Source: Erysipelothrix sp. HDW6C
Lineage (GTDB): Bacteria; Bacillota_I; Bacilli_A; Erysipelotrichales; Erysipelotrichaceae
DNA length: 64,000 nt
Direction: 5' to 3'
Assembly (NCBI RefSeq): GCF_011299615.1
Contig: NZ_CP049861.1
Location: forward strand, 2,108,001-2,172,000
The translations under genes were made by a program, and so were the position numbers. Shown here in pieces: positions 8,867 to 17,581 of this stretch. Positions within the stretch are counted from its first letter, which is position 1. The number at the start of each line of letters is the position of its first letter. Below the pieces are notes generated by a model. It had not been told where the DNA came from and ran no database searches. It saw nothing but the letters and a program-made list of their open reading frames with translations.

Positions 8867-9901
8867 TCATCTTGCAATTTTTTGTCGTCGATACACATCG
8901 AGAATTTCGTCCTTAATTTCTGGATCAATGGATGTAGTTTGTAAGTAGTGCACTGCATTGTCTGTTTCGATGTCACTATCATATACCAAAGCAGCCGCAA
9001 TTGTCTCAATTAAAACATTGGAATGAAGGTTGCGATCAATCATGATATTTAGTGGTTTAATAAATCGTTCTGTTGGACCCAGCTTGCGAATCACATCTCG
9101 AGTATTGCGTTCAATTGTGTCAGCAATCTCAGTGTTGGAGAATTTTCGAAAAGCATTCATTGCAAACTCATGTTGCTCTTCAAGAGGCACTTTAAAATAA
9201 AATGCTAAGGCCTGGTTCAAGGTATCCAAGTATTGATGTGCTTTATGGTTAATGGTTGGATCATTGGCTGCTTCATGCAGATAGGTGTAACCTTTAAGGT
9301 AACCCAAATACGCAATGATTGCGGAGAGTCCGTTGTATGTAAATATCTTACGTTCCATAAATTGCGCAAAGTCAGCAATGGGTATCGATGGCATGAAAAT
9401 ATCTTGCGTACCAGTGCGGGCATCATAGGGTAAGTACGTGATGTCTTCGGACATAATATCGCACAATGATACAGTATTGGTTGTACAGAAAATTGCAAAT
9501 GGGATAATATTTGCTGTTATTCCATGGACCTCAAATAAATTTCGAAGAAATCCTCCCGTATCGGTTCCATTCTCAAATGTTGCAAGCAAGGGGATATCCT
9601 TGAAGTGTCTTACAATCCAGTCTACCACTTCAGGAAGATTGCTTTCCCCAACCGAGATAGCAATACAATCAAAATCATCGACGTCAAATTCCGCTTCCAT
9701 AGAATAGGCTTTATAACTTGAGATTATCTTTGAGGCACGCTTTTCGCCATAGTAATCTATAGTATAAGTACCCAACTCATTAAGTTGTGTTACTAGCTCT
9801 CTATCCTTATCCACGAAGGTTATCAAACTTTTTGAATCAAGATATTGCGGTATAAACCCTCGCCCTGTCTGTCCTGCACCAATAATTAAGACTTTACGCA
9901 T
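8867..9901 (-). CDS. Polyol-phosphate/hexonate dehydrogenase (MtlD-like)
   Basis: A 344-residue NAD-dependent dehydrogenase of the long-chain mannitol dehydrogenase family. The Rossmann glycine motif is GAGQTGRGF at residues 8-16. The C-terminal domain carries the family's Lys/Asn/His region (KGYTYLHEAANDPTI near 215-230). It resembles mannitol-1-phosphate 5-dehydrogenase but is not close enough by eye to fix the substrate. An in-frame ATG at 9913 exists. I chose 9901 because GGTGGA lies at good spacing and the overlap with the upstream stop is only eight bases. Confidence 0.8.
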   Translation of the reverse strand: MRKVLIIGAGQTGRGFIPQYLDSKSLITFVDKDRELVTQLNELGTYTIDYYGEKRASKIISSYKAYSMEAEFDVDDFDCIAISVGESNLPEVVDWIVRHFKDIPLLATFENGTDTGGFLRNLFEVHGITANIIPFAIFCTTNTVSLCDIMSEDITYLPYDARTGTQDIFMPSIPIADFAQFMERKIFTYNGLSAIIAYLGYLKGYTYLHEAANDPTINHKAHQYLDTLNQALAFYFKVPLEEQHEFAMNAFRKFSNTEIADTIERNTRDVIRKLGPTERFIKPLNIMIDRNLHSNVLIETIAAALVYDSDIETDNAVHYLQTTSIDPEIKDEILDVYRRQKIAR

Positions 9902-10790
9902 GTTCCACCGCATTGATTGCTTCTGTGATTAAGGCGTAGCATTGGTCCTCGAGGTTCCAGACATTCTCGCGACGCGTTTCACGTATCTCAACTGAAACGT
10001 AGACTGTGTCTTGATGATTGCTTGTTGCATTCAATGTTTTGAGAATGCTGTTTGCATAATCTTGATTGAGAAAACCAGCAGGATCGATGTCCATATGCCA
10101 ATCACCGTAGCACTCATCATCCTTATCCAGTACAGCATTTGAGAAGTGGACACGCGATATATATGGGGCAAGTGTTTGCAAGGATGTCGCTACCTGATCT
10201 TCATTCAACATGACATGGGCACTATCCCAGCAGATTGAAAGTTTTCCGGTTGTAAATAACGATTGGTCAAACCGTTTCAAAAAATCATGTGTTTGAGATG
10301 TGGTTCCAATTACATTATTTTTGTGAGCAAAAGCATCCAAGGGCTCAATGATAATATTTATTTCTTTATCTTGCATCGCAATATAGTCAAGAATCTCATG
10401 AACCGACTTTTCGAATGCATTCATCTCTGCAGACCTGTCGCCCTTTGTTTTTCCGCTAGCAATACCGATTGTATGAACATGTGTCTTGATGGATTGATCG
10501 ATCATTTGTTTGATTCGAGTTATTGTAGCAACTCGCAATGTTTCATCAGTACTTGCAGCACACAACCCCTCACGATCCAATTGCCCAGTCAACCAATAAA
10601 CCGTTTGCCATTGATTTAAACGATTGAAAACAGGAACCAATGCATCTCCCTCGACGACACGGGTTTCAATACCATCATAGCGTCCAGATTTTGAAATGTG
10701 TTCATACACTGAAATCAAATCTGATTCATCTTTCGTCAGTGGGTCGCATACATTTGAAACGAGTAGTGCTTTCTTATAAGTAATTGTCAT
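9894..10790 (-). CDS. Sugar-phosphate isomerase/epimerase-like TIM-barrel protein
   Basis: A 298-residue protein with xylose-isomerase-like (AP endonuclease family 2) features. Metal-ligand acidic and His residues stand at IIIEPLDAF near 148, CWDSAHV near 188, RVHFSNAV near 215 and VEIRETR near 265. These positions match the Glu-Asp-His-Glu quartet of this fold. It is first in the PTS/aldolase operon, and GGAGG lies upstream. It probably interconverts a ketose and aldose or epimerises at C3. The specific reaction cannot be named. Confidence 0.65.
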   Translation of the reverse strand: MTITYKKALLVSNVCDPLTKDESDLISVYEHISKSGRYDGIETRVVEGDALVPVFNRLNQWQTVYWLTGQLDREGLCAASTDETLRVATITRIKQMIDQSIKTHVHTIGIASGKTKGDRSAEMNAFEKSVHEILDYIAMQDKEINIIIEPLDAFAHKNNVIGTTSQTHDFLKRFDQSLFTTGKLSICWDSAHVMLNEDQVATSLQTLAPYISRVHFSNAVLDKDDECYGDWHMDIDPAGFLNQDYANSILKTLNATSNHQDTVYVSVEIRETRRENVWNLEDQCYALITEAINAVEHA

Positions 10791-10839
10791 AAATTTACCT
10801 CCACCTTAATCTTAGGAGGAATCATGGCGTGCAAACACT

Positions 10840-10870
10840 AAAAAACTGCAACAATGAATGTTGCAGTTTT
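10840..10870 (-). terminator. Terminator after the orphan OmpR-type regulator
   Basis: A perfect 12-bp stem (10842-10853 with 10859-10870), loop of five bases, and six U residues on the minus strand. It separates the regulator from the downstream PTS operon. Confidence 0.9.
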
Positions 10871-10881
10871 GTTTAAGTCTA

Positions 10882-11580
10882 TTACTGTTTCCACATATAT
10901 CCAACACCGCGAACGGTACGGATTTGATGATTTGGCATTTTACGACGAATGTTTTTAATATGAACATCAATCGTACGCGTATTAAAGTCAACAGCTTCCA
11001 TTTGAGCTTCACCGAAAAGTGATTCGACAATATCATCACGCGATACCACACGATTGTTGCAATCCAACAGAACATTTACAATATCCCATTCGGTAGTTGT
11101 AAGGTTCTCGCTATTTTGGACTCCAGAATTGATTTGATTGAATCGCGCATCTCCAGATAACATGTTGTAGCGCGCTACTGCATCGATTGTATTACTGTTT
11201 GTTTGGCAATCATTCATAATGTATTCACAGATAACATCTAAGCAACGATCTTTTGTTAAGAATAGATTGACAGAGTCGCTAAGTGCTTCCACTGCCTTCT
11301 CATCAGAGTAATCAGTAAGTAACACACGACGAACATCTCGGTTTCTATTTTTGGCTACGCGTAGAAGTCCCATGCCTTGCATATCATCAACGCCATCTTC
11401 AATATGATACTCAGATATAATTAAGCGGTATTGGTTACTTAAAATCATTTGCAATGCTTGGTCGATTGTATTTGTAATGTCTACCTCGCAGTTCTTCTCT
11501 GTGTTTAGTTTTGATTGTAATCCTTTTGCAAAGTTTACATCATTGTCAATTACGAGTACTTTAATTTTTCGATAAGTCAT
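10882..11580 (-). CDS. Orphan OmpR-family regulator with atypical receiver
   Basis: A 232-residue protein with an N-terminal receiver-like domain (about 1-120) and a C-terminal winged helix (about 135-232; TTEWDIVNVLLD, then IRRKMPNHQIRTVRGVGYMW). The receiver keeps Asp12 and the Lys of FLTKD near 105. At the place of the phosphoacceptor the sequence is LIISEYHIED, so Glu57 stands where Asp is expected. The conserved Thr region reads LLTDYSD. Glu at this position often mimics the phosphorylated state. No histidine kinase is adjacent. It is transcribed alone, with AAAGGAAA before the ATG and its own terminator. The DNA-binding call is firm; its target is unknown. Confidence 0.8.
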   Translation of the reverse strand: MTYRKIKVLVIDNDVNFAKGLQSKLNTEKNCEVDITNTIDQALQMILSNQYRLIISEYHIEDGVDDMQGMGLLRVAKNRNRDVRRVLLTDYSDEKAVEALSDSVNLFLTKDRCLDVICEYIMNDCQTNSNTIDAVARYNMLSGDARFNQINSGVQNSENLTTTEWDIVNVLLDCNNRVVSRDDIVESLFGEAQMEAVDFNTRTIDVHIKNIRRKMPNHQIRTVRGVGYMWKQ

Positions 11581-11937
11581 AATGTGTTTCCTTTCTGCTC
11601 ATTAAGCATTCCCATTCATAGGATTTAGTTAAACATTTGTTCTCTAACTGGTGCCGCTTTTTGATCTCGCAATTTGTATTATTGCGCTTGAACTTTGTGA
11701 TGCACATTGAACATAATCTTCATGTTTACATTACCATCTTAATACACCTTCTTGAAGAAGTGAAACAACGAATCTCTATACAAGATATTACTAAAAGTTA
11801 TAATATCTTTAAACGGCATTGGAAGTGGATATTTTTAATGGTCAGGTGCAAGTTTACACTGAAAAATACTTTTGAAATCATACTTGAAATTCATATATTT
11901 TACATAAGCTATAAAAAAAACTTACTGTTCAGTAAGT
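11581..11937. other. Gene-free interval upstream of the orphan regulator
   Basis: No convincing gene is present. A possible minus-strand promoter is TTCCAA (11819-11824), 16 bp, TATAAC (11797-11802), which would give a leader of about 210 bases for the regulator. A perfect 13-base palindrome CTTCTTGAAGAAG lies at 11748-11760, and a smaller inverted repeat with CGCAAT arms near 11669-11687. A plus-strand open frame here runs through the terminator and the opposing gene and is not credible. Confidence 0.4.
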
Positions 11938-11939
11938 TT
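11913..11939 (-). terminator. Terminator after the frameshifted secreted protein
   Basis: Stem of nine to ten bp (AAACTTACT/AGTAAGTTT) directly at the stop codon, followed by eight U residues on the minus strand. This is a textbook intrinsic terminator and supports the gene model upstream of it. Confidence 0.92.
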
Positions 11940-12602
11940 AGTTACATGCAAAGCCTTCATCAAAGGCCTCCTCATAGATATCATAAATATTATCATCACT
12001 CTCATCATCAACATCGTAAATTTGAAGCGTACCATCCGCTCCTTCTGTATACTTAACACCAATGAAATAGTATTCTGATTTGTTATTCCCATATCTATTC
12101 TGATAATTGACAGTATAGATTGCGCCTTTACCATTCGCAGCTTGGCATCCTTGATAGAATTCCGTCGTAAAACTGGTTATATAATTATGTGTTACTTTAT
12201 ATTGATAATTGTAATTAACATAAGATAGTAAATAGTCGTCAATTGTTCCTGAACTAATATTTGCTCGGCTTGGACTTGCACCACTTGCTCCAGAGTAATA
12301 GGTAGCACCTGAGCGGTAGGTCGCACCTGAGCGATAACTTGCTCCAGAGTTTCCAACGATTGGTGGTGTTTGTGTTCCTGTTGTAGGTGATTGTGTCCCC
12401 GTTTGTGGAACAGTTGGTTTATCCGTACCTGTTTGACTTTTTGGTGTTTCACCCTTGGTTGTCTGATTAGCTGTTTCGACACCGGGTGTCTGTTGTGTTG
12501 GGTTAACGCCTTGTGTAGGGTTGTTTTGGAGTAAAAGATAGATTACTGCCCCGCTAGTAATGTCACCATCAATGAAAGTGCACCGATGATGATTTTATTC
12601 AT
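11938..12602 (-). pseudogene. Frameshifted membrane-anchored or secreted repeat protein, unknown function
   Basis: From the ATG at 12602 the frame reads MNKIIIGALSLMVTLLAG and then hits TAA. One extra base in the C4 run at 12549-12552 (G4 in the coding sense) would continue it as AVIYLLLQNN and on for about 200 residues to a stop at the terminator. The predicted product has an N-terminal membrane segment and a Pro/Thr/Gln-rich stalk with PTQ/TGTQ repeats. An RSGATY-type repeat with Ser-Gly-Ala units (four to five copies) follows. The C-terminal domain has two Cys residues, many Tyr and an acidic tail. I do not recognise the family. The open frame kept after the break, the coding-like composition and the terminator argue for a recently broken gene or a read error. 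Confidence 0.7.
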
Positions 12603-12731
12603 TTTTCTCAAAATATTCCTCAGTTCTAATCCCCTGTCAGTATATTGTAGACCTTTAGATAATAAAGTCAAATTTGGTTAAATGTTCACATGCTTGCGTG
12701 AGCCGTTATCCTTTCAGTACCCGAACAGAAT

Positions 12732-12768
12732 AAAAAAGCAGTAACGCATCAATATATGCATTACCGCT
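12732..12768 (-). terminator. Terminator after the acyltransferase operon
   Basis: A 13-position stem with two G-U pairs (12737-12749 with 12756-12768) and six U residues on the minus strand. The stop codon of the upstream gene (12761-12763) lies in the stem. Confidence 0.85.
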
Positions 12769-13105
12769 TCTGTTGACTAATATAGAGAATATCATGGCCA
12801 GCACTATTGGTACGATGCCATGTAATGAAATCATTATAGAATACTTGTGCAGTACGCGATAGTTTCGGAATGACTGCTTTCTCAACTCGTTTCAGCCATG
12901 ATAGCCATACTGTGAGATCAATACACAACGCATGTTCAATATCGAAGAATGATTGAATTTCGCCACTGACAGGATGAACGCAAGGAAAAAGAATATCAAT
13001 GGTTGGTAGAATCCACTGAAGCATAGCCTCCTGTTCAATTACAAGTACAGATTCACTTTTGCAAATGGACTCACTATCGCTTAGATTGAATGAGATTCCA
13101 CTCAT
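12761..13105 (-). CDS. Hypothetical protein downstream of an acyltransferase
   Basis: This 114-residue protein is of unknown family. It is predicted soluble, with no signal peptide or membrane helix of full length. It contains several Trp residues and a hydrophobic central part (IDLTVWLSWLKRVEK). Its ATG overlaps the acyltransferase stop in an ATGA junction, so the two are made together, and a terminator overlaps its own stop. Coupling suggests a function tied to the acyltransferase. No domain was recognised, and no activity is assigned. Confidence 0.65.
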   Translation of the reverse strand: MSGISFNLSDSESICKSESVLVIEQEAMLQWILPTIDILFPCVHPVSGEIQSFFDIEHALCIDLTVWLSWLKRVEKAVIPKLSRTAQVFYNDFITWHRTNSAGHDILYISQQKR

Positions 13106-14145
13106 GGTTGAATCGCCTTTTTGTAGGACGTAAAACGTATTCGTAGATACTCGCCCACCTCAACGGCAATATGTGTCAGTGCAAGTACGAGAACAAAGCG
13201 CATCAATCCAAACTGCATCCAAACAGAACCCAGTCCGATCACACCAAAGAACCATTCACAAAATGTCAAAATGAGGAGGTGTCCAAAGTAATAATTGGTA
13301 CTCCAGCGTCGTAGTACTTTAGTATTAAAAGGAACCGTAACATTTAAGGTACATACCCACTTAAAAATAAAATAACTAAGGGGTGCTAAGAAAACTAGTG
13401 CGTTACTATCATGACCACGATTGTAGTAGATCCATGTGCCTTCGGCAATAAGTCCAGCTAGAGATAAAAGCATGCCAAGCCACAGAGTACGCTTGGTTGA
13501 TTTATTGTCTTGATCACTGATCACATACCCAATGGTAATAAAAATCGGTGCAAAGAAGAGCCCATTACGGGGTGTTACAAAAATACCAAGATAGGTGTCA
13601 ATAAGCGTCAACAAGTAGGTATTGGCAATGAGTTCGCGGTGCGTCTCAAGGCACGCAAATGCATAAAGTAAGATAACCAAAACGTAGACAATGCGTTTGC
13701 TCATATGCTTCATCAAATAGTCAACGAACCAAAGTCCAAAAAGCAGTGCAGGAATATACCAAAGATGATAGTATGCCCCAATATAAAAGAATGCAATAAC
13801 CAATGCAACAGGATAGAGATAAAGGGGAATATCAAAGTTAGCCGCAATGTATTGCAATCCAAGCGGAAGATATACAAGGCTCCAAAAACAATAAATTTTG
13901 AAAATCGACTTAACGTACTGCTTCAGATATTGAGGATTGGATTTCATTTTATGTCGTACAAAGAAAGCTGATGAGACAAAGAACAGTGGTGTAGCGACAC
14001 GACAGATCCCATTTACAAATACATGATTTACCAAAGGCCAATGTTCAAATATCGGACCTACGTGGATAATTATGACCATAATTGCAGCGATATACTTCAT
14101 GATATCAATACTGGAACTATTATTATCATTTTTACCTGCAAACAT
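13102..14145 (-). CDS. Acyltransferase family 3 membrane protein
   Basis: A 347-residue protein with about ten membrane segments. The N-terminus holds the family-3 acyltransferase pattern: IDIMKYIAAIMVIIIHV near residues 14-30, with the conserved His, and RVATPLFFVSSAFF near 50-63. Such proteins (OafA, YrhL and WecH relatives) transfer acetyl or other acyl groups to cell-surface polysaccharides, teichoic acids or lipids. GGGTGATT precedes the ATG. It forms a two-gene operon with a small unknown protein. The acceptor cannot be inferred from the neighbourhood. Confidence 0.88.
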   Translation of the reverse strand: MFAGKNDNNSSSIDIMKYIAAIMVIIIHVGPIFEHWPLVNHVFVNGICRVATPLFFVSSAFFVRHKMKSNPQYLKQYVKSIFKIYCFWSLVYLPLGLQYIAANFDIPLYLYPVALVIAFFYIGAYYHLWYIPALLFGLWFVDYLMKHMSKRIVYVLVILLYAFACLETHRELIANTYLLTLIDTYLGIFVTPRNGLFFAPIFITIGYVISDQDNKSTKRTLWLGMLLSLAGLIAEGTWIYYNRGHDSNALVFLAPLSYFIFKWVCTLNVTVPFNTKVLRRWSTNYYFGHLLILTFCEWFFGVIGLGSVWMQFGLMRFVLVLALTHIAVEVGEYLRIRFTSYKKAIQP

Positions 14146-14239
14146 ACAATCACCCCGTTCGTTACTTACAGTCTACGTGACAAGAGTTAAAAAAGTATGT
14201 AATAAGTCTTAACAAATCCTTAAATCGTTAGCGCTTTTG

Positions 14240-15160
14240 TTATACTTCATCGTTTCGATGGTGATTTCCTTTAGGTATTGCGATGCGAAATGCGATTATA
14301 TTCCCATTTAACGTGACACTTAAGGCGCAATCAACAAGTTCAAGCAATTCTTTAACAATCGCTAAACCAAGCCCCGACGCTGATTGACTTCGTGCCAAAT
14401 CATCACGATATGTACGCTCAAACAAACGCTCAATGTCAATGTTGTGGTTTTTGGGTATGCCGTTCTCAAATGAAATAAGATAGTTATTTGTTTCTATAGT
14501 AGTCCGAATGGTAAATGGACCCCGCCCATATTTAAGTGCATTACGAATTAAATTGCTATAGACGCGCTGCAGCACCTGCGCATCACTCCATACAATATGT
14601 GCCTCATCAGGAACTGAAATAATAACACTCTCAAAATGTGTGGATAATTCATCATAGTAAAGGGCAAGCTGGTTTTGAAGGACCACAAAGGGATTAATTC
14701 GTTCAAGGTTGAGTGGATACTCGTGGGATGCAACCAAACTCATGGTATAAAAGTTTTCAATCAGAAGATTCAACGTCTTGATGCGATCCTCTATAATTTT
14801 CAAGTAGCGCTGCCGATCATCAATATGTTCGTTATTTTGAAGCATCTGAACATATCCGAGCATCGAAGTAAGTGGAGTTTTAAAGTCATGGGCAATTGAG
14901 GAAATCATCGTTTTATTTTGATTATCGATAAGTTTGTTGGTGGATTCGGTCTTCGCAATAAGTTGAATCAAGCGATTGACCTCCCCTAACAATTCACTCT
15001 CATCGCGATTATTTCCAGACTTACGCACTTCCATGCGTGAATTACCTTCATTCACAATATGAAGATGGCGATTGATACTTTTAATCTGCGCGCGATAGTA
15101 GAATGTTCGAACAGCAAAATAAATCATGAGAATGCTAAGAATTATAACTAACCACTCCAT
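14240..15160 (-). CDS. Sensor histidine kinase of an ABC-exporter operon
   Basis: A 306-residue kinase with a single N-terminal membrane helix (about 3-20). The H-box SIAHDFKTPL has phosphoacceptor His91, and N-box NLIRNALKYG and G-box SASGLGLAIVKEL follow. There is almost no extracellular part, so sensing is probably through the membrane or the transporter, as in intramembrane-sensing kinases linked to peptide-antibiotic exporters. It is the last gene of the regulator-ATPase-permease-kinase operon. GGAGG precedes the ATG. Partner of the response regulator at 16789-17463. Confidence 0.88.
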   Translation of the reverse strand: MEWLVIILSILMIYFAVRTFYYRAQIKSINRHLHIVNEGNSRMEVRKSGNNRDESELLGEVNRLIQLIAKTESTNKLIDNQNKTMISSIAHDFKTPLTSMLGYVQMLQNNEHIDDRQRYLKIIEDRIKTLNLLIENFYTMSLVASHEYPLNLERINPFVVLQNQLALYYDELSTHFESVIISVPDEAHIVWSDAQVLQRVYSNLIRNALKYGRGPFTIRTTIETNNYLISFENGIPKNHNIDIERLFERTYRDDLARSQSASGLGLAIVKELLELVDCALSVTLNGNIIAFRIAIPKGNHHRNDEV

Positions 15161-15169
15161 ACGGCCTCC

Positions 15170-15877
15170 TTAATGTGACTCTTTGAATAGAACATAAGAC
15201 AAGATTACAGCAGATGCAAGGGATACCATTGTAATGGACAGTGCAATAAGAAGCGACGCACCACCACCTGAAATGATATTTTGCATCATATCCCCTAATG
15301 AGAAATTAAGAATAATTCGTGCAACACGACTGTACATTGCATTGGTACGCAATGTTGAGGAAAGACTTTGTCCCGTAAGCGCAAGATATGCTAACAATGA
15401 CATCGACGTTGTATGCGTAAAGACTACCGCGACACCCGAAAATGCAATAGCGCAAATGATTCGCAGCATTCTAATTATTGTAAGTAGGTATACTGCTTGA
15501 ATGTTGGTATCATTTTGAATGAACATTGTATACTGCATGACACTTAAGTAAATACTAAACACGATATAGTAAAACAACAGCCATAGAATACTAATGATTA
15601 GTTTTCCAAGGATATAGGACAACTTTGAAACGTTCATACTAAGAATGCTGCCCAGTGTACGATTCTTGGTATCCGCAAGATACACATAAGCAAAGATTGG
15701 CGTAGCAATGATGAACCACACCAGATTTTGAAATTCATAACCCGCAATAGCGACATCAACCTCACCACTCACGGATCCAATGGTAAGCAAGAGAAACAGA
15801 CACGATGCGATTACTACTAATCGCACACTTTTTGTTCGACGCAAACGGTACAATTCCGCTTTAATATAATTAATCAT
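15170..15877 (-). CDS. ABC-2 type exporter permease
   Basis: A 235-residue membrane protein with about six hydrophobic segments and a short basic N-terminus (INYIKAELYRLRR), typical of ABC-2 permeases of the bacitracin or lantibiotic-immunity kind. An extension upstream to a GTG at 15886 is possible. I chose the ATG at 15877 because GGGTGAT lies at usable spacing, with an eight-base overlap with the ATPase stop. It should form a homodimeric exporter with the adjacent ATPase. The substrate is unknown. Confidence 0.78.
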   Translation of the reverse strand: MINYIKAELYRLRRTKSVRLVVIASCLFLLLTIGSVSGEVDVAIAGYEFQNLVWFIIATPIFAYVYLADTKNRTLGSILSMNVSKLSYILGKLIISILWLLFYYIVFSIYLSVMQYTMFIQNDTNIQAVYLLTIIRMLRIICAIAFSGVAVVFTHTTSMSLLAYLALTGQSLSSTLRTNAMYSRVARIILNFSLGDMMQNIISGGGASLLIALSITMVSLASAVILSYVLFKESH

Positions 15878-16781
15878 ACACATCACCCGCGATTAAGCCT
15901 AAGTAGTAATCATCGATTGCAACTTCCTGCACATAAATACCAAAAATACGAATGCCGTTATCAACGAGTGTCTTCGCAATGATATCGGGCTGATCAATAA
16001 AACTATAGAGTACCAGTTCTTTATCCATACCAACACGATAATCTGTAATCCCCAGCTGCTGTTCGAGAATTAAGCATGTCTTTTCGGTTGCATCAACTTT
16101 GAGGTGCAGGACTCGCTGACTTTTTAACTCCAAGTGATGCCGCTCAATCGTCTCTAAAATGCGACCATTATGCATGAAGCAAAACTTCGTACAGAGATTT
16201 TTAAGGTTTCCTAAGGATGTCGAGGAAATCAAAACTGTTGTTCCGAAGTCTTCATTTAAACTTGCGACCAAGCGCCAAAAATTTATCGACGCCTGTGAGT
16301 CAAGGCCTTGTGTAGGTTCATCAAAAATGAGAATATCTGGATTTCCCATAATCGTTGCAGCCAGTTTCAGCCGTTGTTTTTTCCCTACACTTAGATCGCG
16401 ATACAAGATATCATGCATCTCGAGATCTAAAAGTCCCATAACACGTTCTACTTCGCCACGATCGAAAATTCCTTTTGCCTTTCGAATGTATTCCAAGTTC
16501 TCAAATATCGTAAGTTCGGAAAAGAAATTATCATTCAATACATAGCCGATATTCTTCCGTTCAAGACTTGTAGCACCATATCGATAATTGCCCTGAATCA
16601 CAACATCTCCGGATGATTTGGGTGTCATGCCGGCAATTATTTTAAATAGCGTCGATTTACCAGCCTCATCTTTACCAATAAACCCACAAATTTCCCCGCG
16701 GACTATCGAAAGATTGACACGACGTAATGCCTCGGTTCTCTTGTAATGCTTGGTTACCATGTTAAGTTGAATTATAGCCAT
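15870..16781 (-). CDS. ABC exporter ATPase, bacitracin/lantibiotic-immunity type
   Basis: A 303-residue ATPase of the BcrA/NatA class. Walker A is GKDEAGKST near 36-44, an unusual variant in which GPNGAG is replaced by GKDEAG. The signature is LSVGKKQRLKLA, another variant of LSGGQ, and Walker B is DILIFDEP. The C-terminal part (about 225-303) is an extra domain of the kind found in peptide exporters. It overlaps the permease start. The changed Walker A and signature residues still keep Lys, Ser/Thr and the catalytic Glu, so it is probably active. Confidence 0.87.
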   Translation of the reverse strand: MAIIQLNMVTKHYKRTEALRRVNLSIVRGEICGFIGKDEAGKSTLFKIIAGMTPKSSGDVVIQGNYRYGATSLERKNIGYVLNDNFFSELTIFENLEYIRKAKGIFDRGEVERVMGLLDLEMHDILYRDLSVGKKQRLKLAATIMGNPDILIFDEPTQGLDSQASINFWRLVASLNEDFGTTVLISSTSLGNLKNLCTKFCFMHNGRILETIERHHLELKSQRVLHLKVDATEKTCLILEQQLGITDYRVGMDKELVLYSFIDQPDIIAKTLVDNGIRIFGIYVQEVAIDDYYLGLIAGDVYD

Positions 16782-16788
16782 CTGTACC

Positions 16789-17463
16789 CTATTCTATGCT
16801 CATTTTGAAGCCAATTCCCCACACTGTTTCGATCATTTCATTATCACCGGTTATTGCTTTTATTTTCGTTCTTAATCGTGATATATGAACGGTGATAGTA
16901 TTATCGTCACCAAAATATGGTTCTTCCCATATTGTTTCATAAAGATTTGATTTTGTAAAAACACGGTTTGGATGTGACAACAGAAGGCATAACATGTCAT
17001 GTTCCTTTCGGGTTAAATCCATGCACTGATTATCCAATGATATTTCATATGTGTCCGAACGAATTTCAAATCTACCAACGCGATTTGTCGTTACCATCTC
17101 ACTTGCACCGTGTTTTCTTAATAATGCACTTACTCGCGCAATAACTTCTTTTGTTTCGAATGGTTTTGCAATATAGTCGTTCGCCCCTAACTCAAGGACA
17201 TCCACCAAAACAGAGACGTCATTTTTCGCGGTTATCACAATGATAGGAATTTGGGACTGCGTTCTAATTTTTGTAATCAAGGATTCTCCAGAAATACCTG
17301 GAAGCATGAGATCAAGAACAATCAAATCGAACGACTCACTTGCAAAGAGTCTCAAGGCTTCTGTCCCAGAAAACACTTGTGTCACCGTGTGCAAAGGTCG
17401 CAACAACTCGTGTAACATATCATTTATAATATTGTCATCCTCAACCACTAATATTCTTGCCAT
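16789..17463 (-). CDS. OmpR-family response regulator of the ABC-exporter operon
   Basis: A 224-residue regulator with a complete receiver (acidic pair Asp9/Asp10, phosphoacceptor Asp51 in IVLDLMLPG, Thr in VITAK, Lys in IAKPF) and a C-terminal winged helix (residues ~125-224, ending in IETVWGIGFKM). It is the first gene of the operon, which also encodes an ABC-2 exporter and a small histidine kinase. This gene set commonly answers cell-wall-active peptides. A binding site was not identified. GGTGAG precedes the ATG. Confidence 0.92.
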   Translation of the reverse strand: MARILVVEDDNIINDMLHELLRPLHTVTQVFSGTEALRLFASESFDLIVLDLMLPGISGESLITKIRTQSQIPIIVITAKNDVSVLVDVLELGANDYIAKPFETKEVIARVSALLRKHGASEMVTTNRVGRFEIRSDTYEISLDNQCMDLTRKEHDMLCLLLSHPNRVFTKSNLYETIWEEPYFGDDNTITVHISRLRTKIKAITGDNEMIETVWGIGFKMSIE

Positions 17464-17534
17464 AAATACTCACCATCCACATTTCCATCATTATATCATA
17501 TCTGAAAACCTTCTCCTCATTCAGCATTGCAAAT

Positions 17535-17553
17535 AAAAAAGCGCCTTAGCGCT
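17535..17553 (-). terminator. Terminator after the XRE regulator
   Basis: A short GC-rich stem AGCGC/GCGCT with a four-base loop, followed by six U residues on the minus strand. Confidence 0.8.
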
Positions 17554-17581
17554 CTTGTTTCATCTTTAGATCATAATCAAA

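Noticed and set aside
11637..12056. Plus-strand open frame of 139 codons
   Set aside because: It crosses the U8 terminator and runs antisense to the frameshifted gene, with no ribosome site and an odd composition.
12192..12482. Minus-strand open frame of 96 codons rich in Gln and His
   Set aside because: It is the wrong frame of the Pro/Thr repeat protein; it begins at a GTG without a ribosome site.
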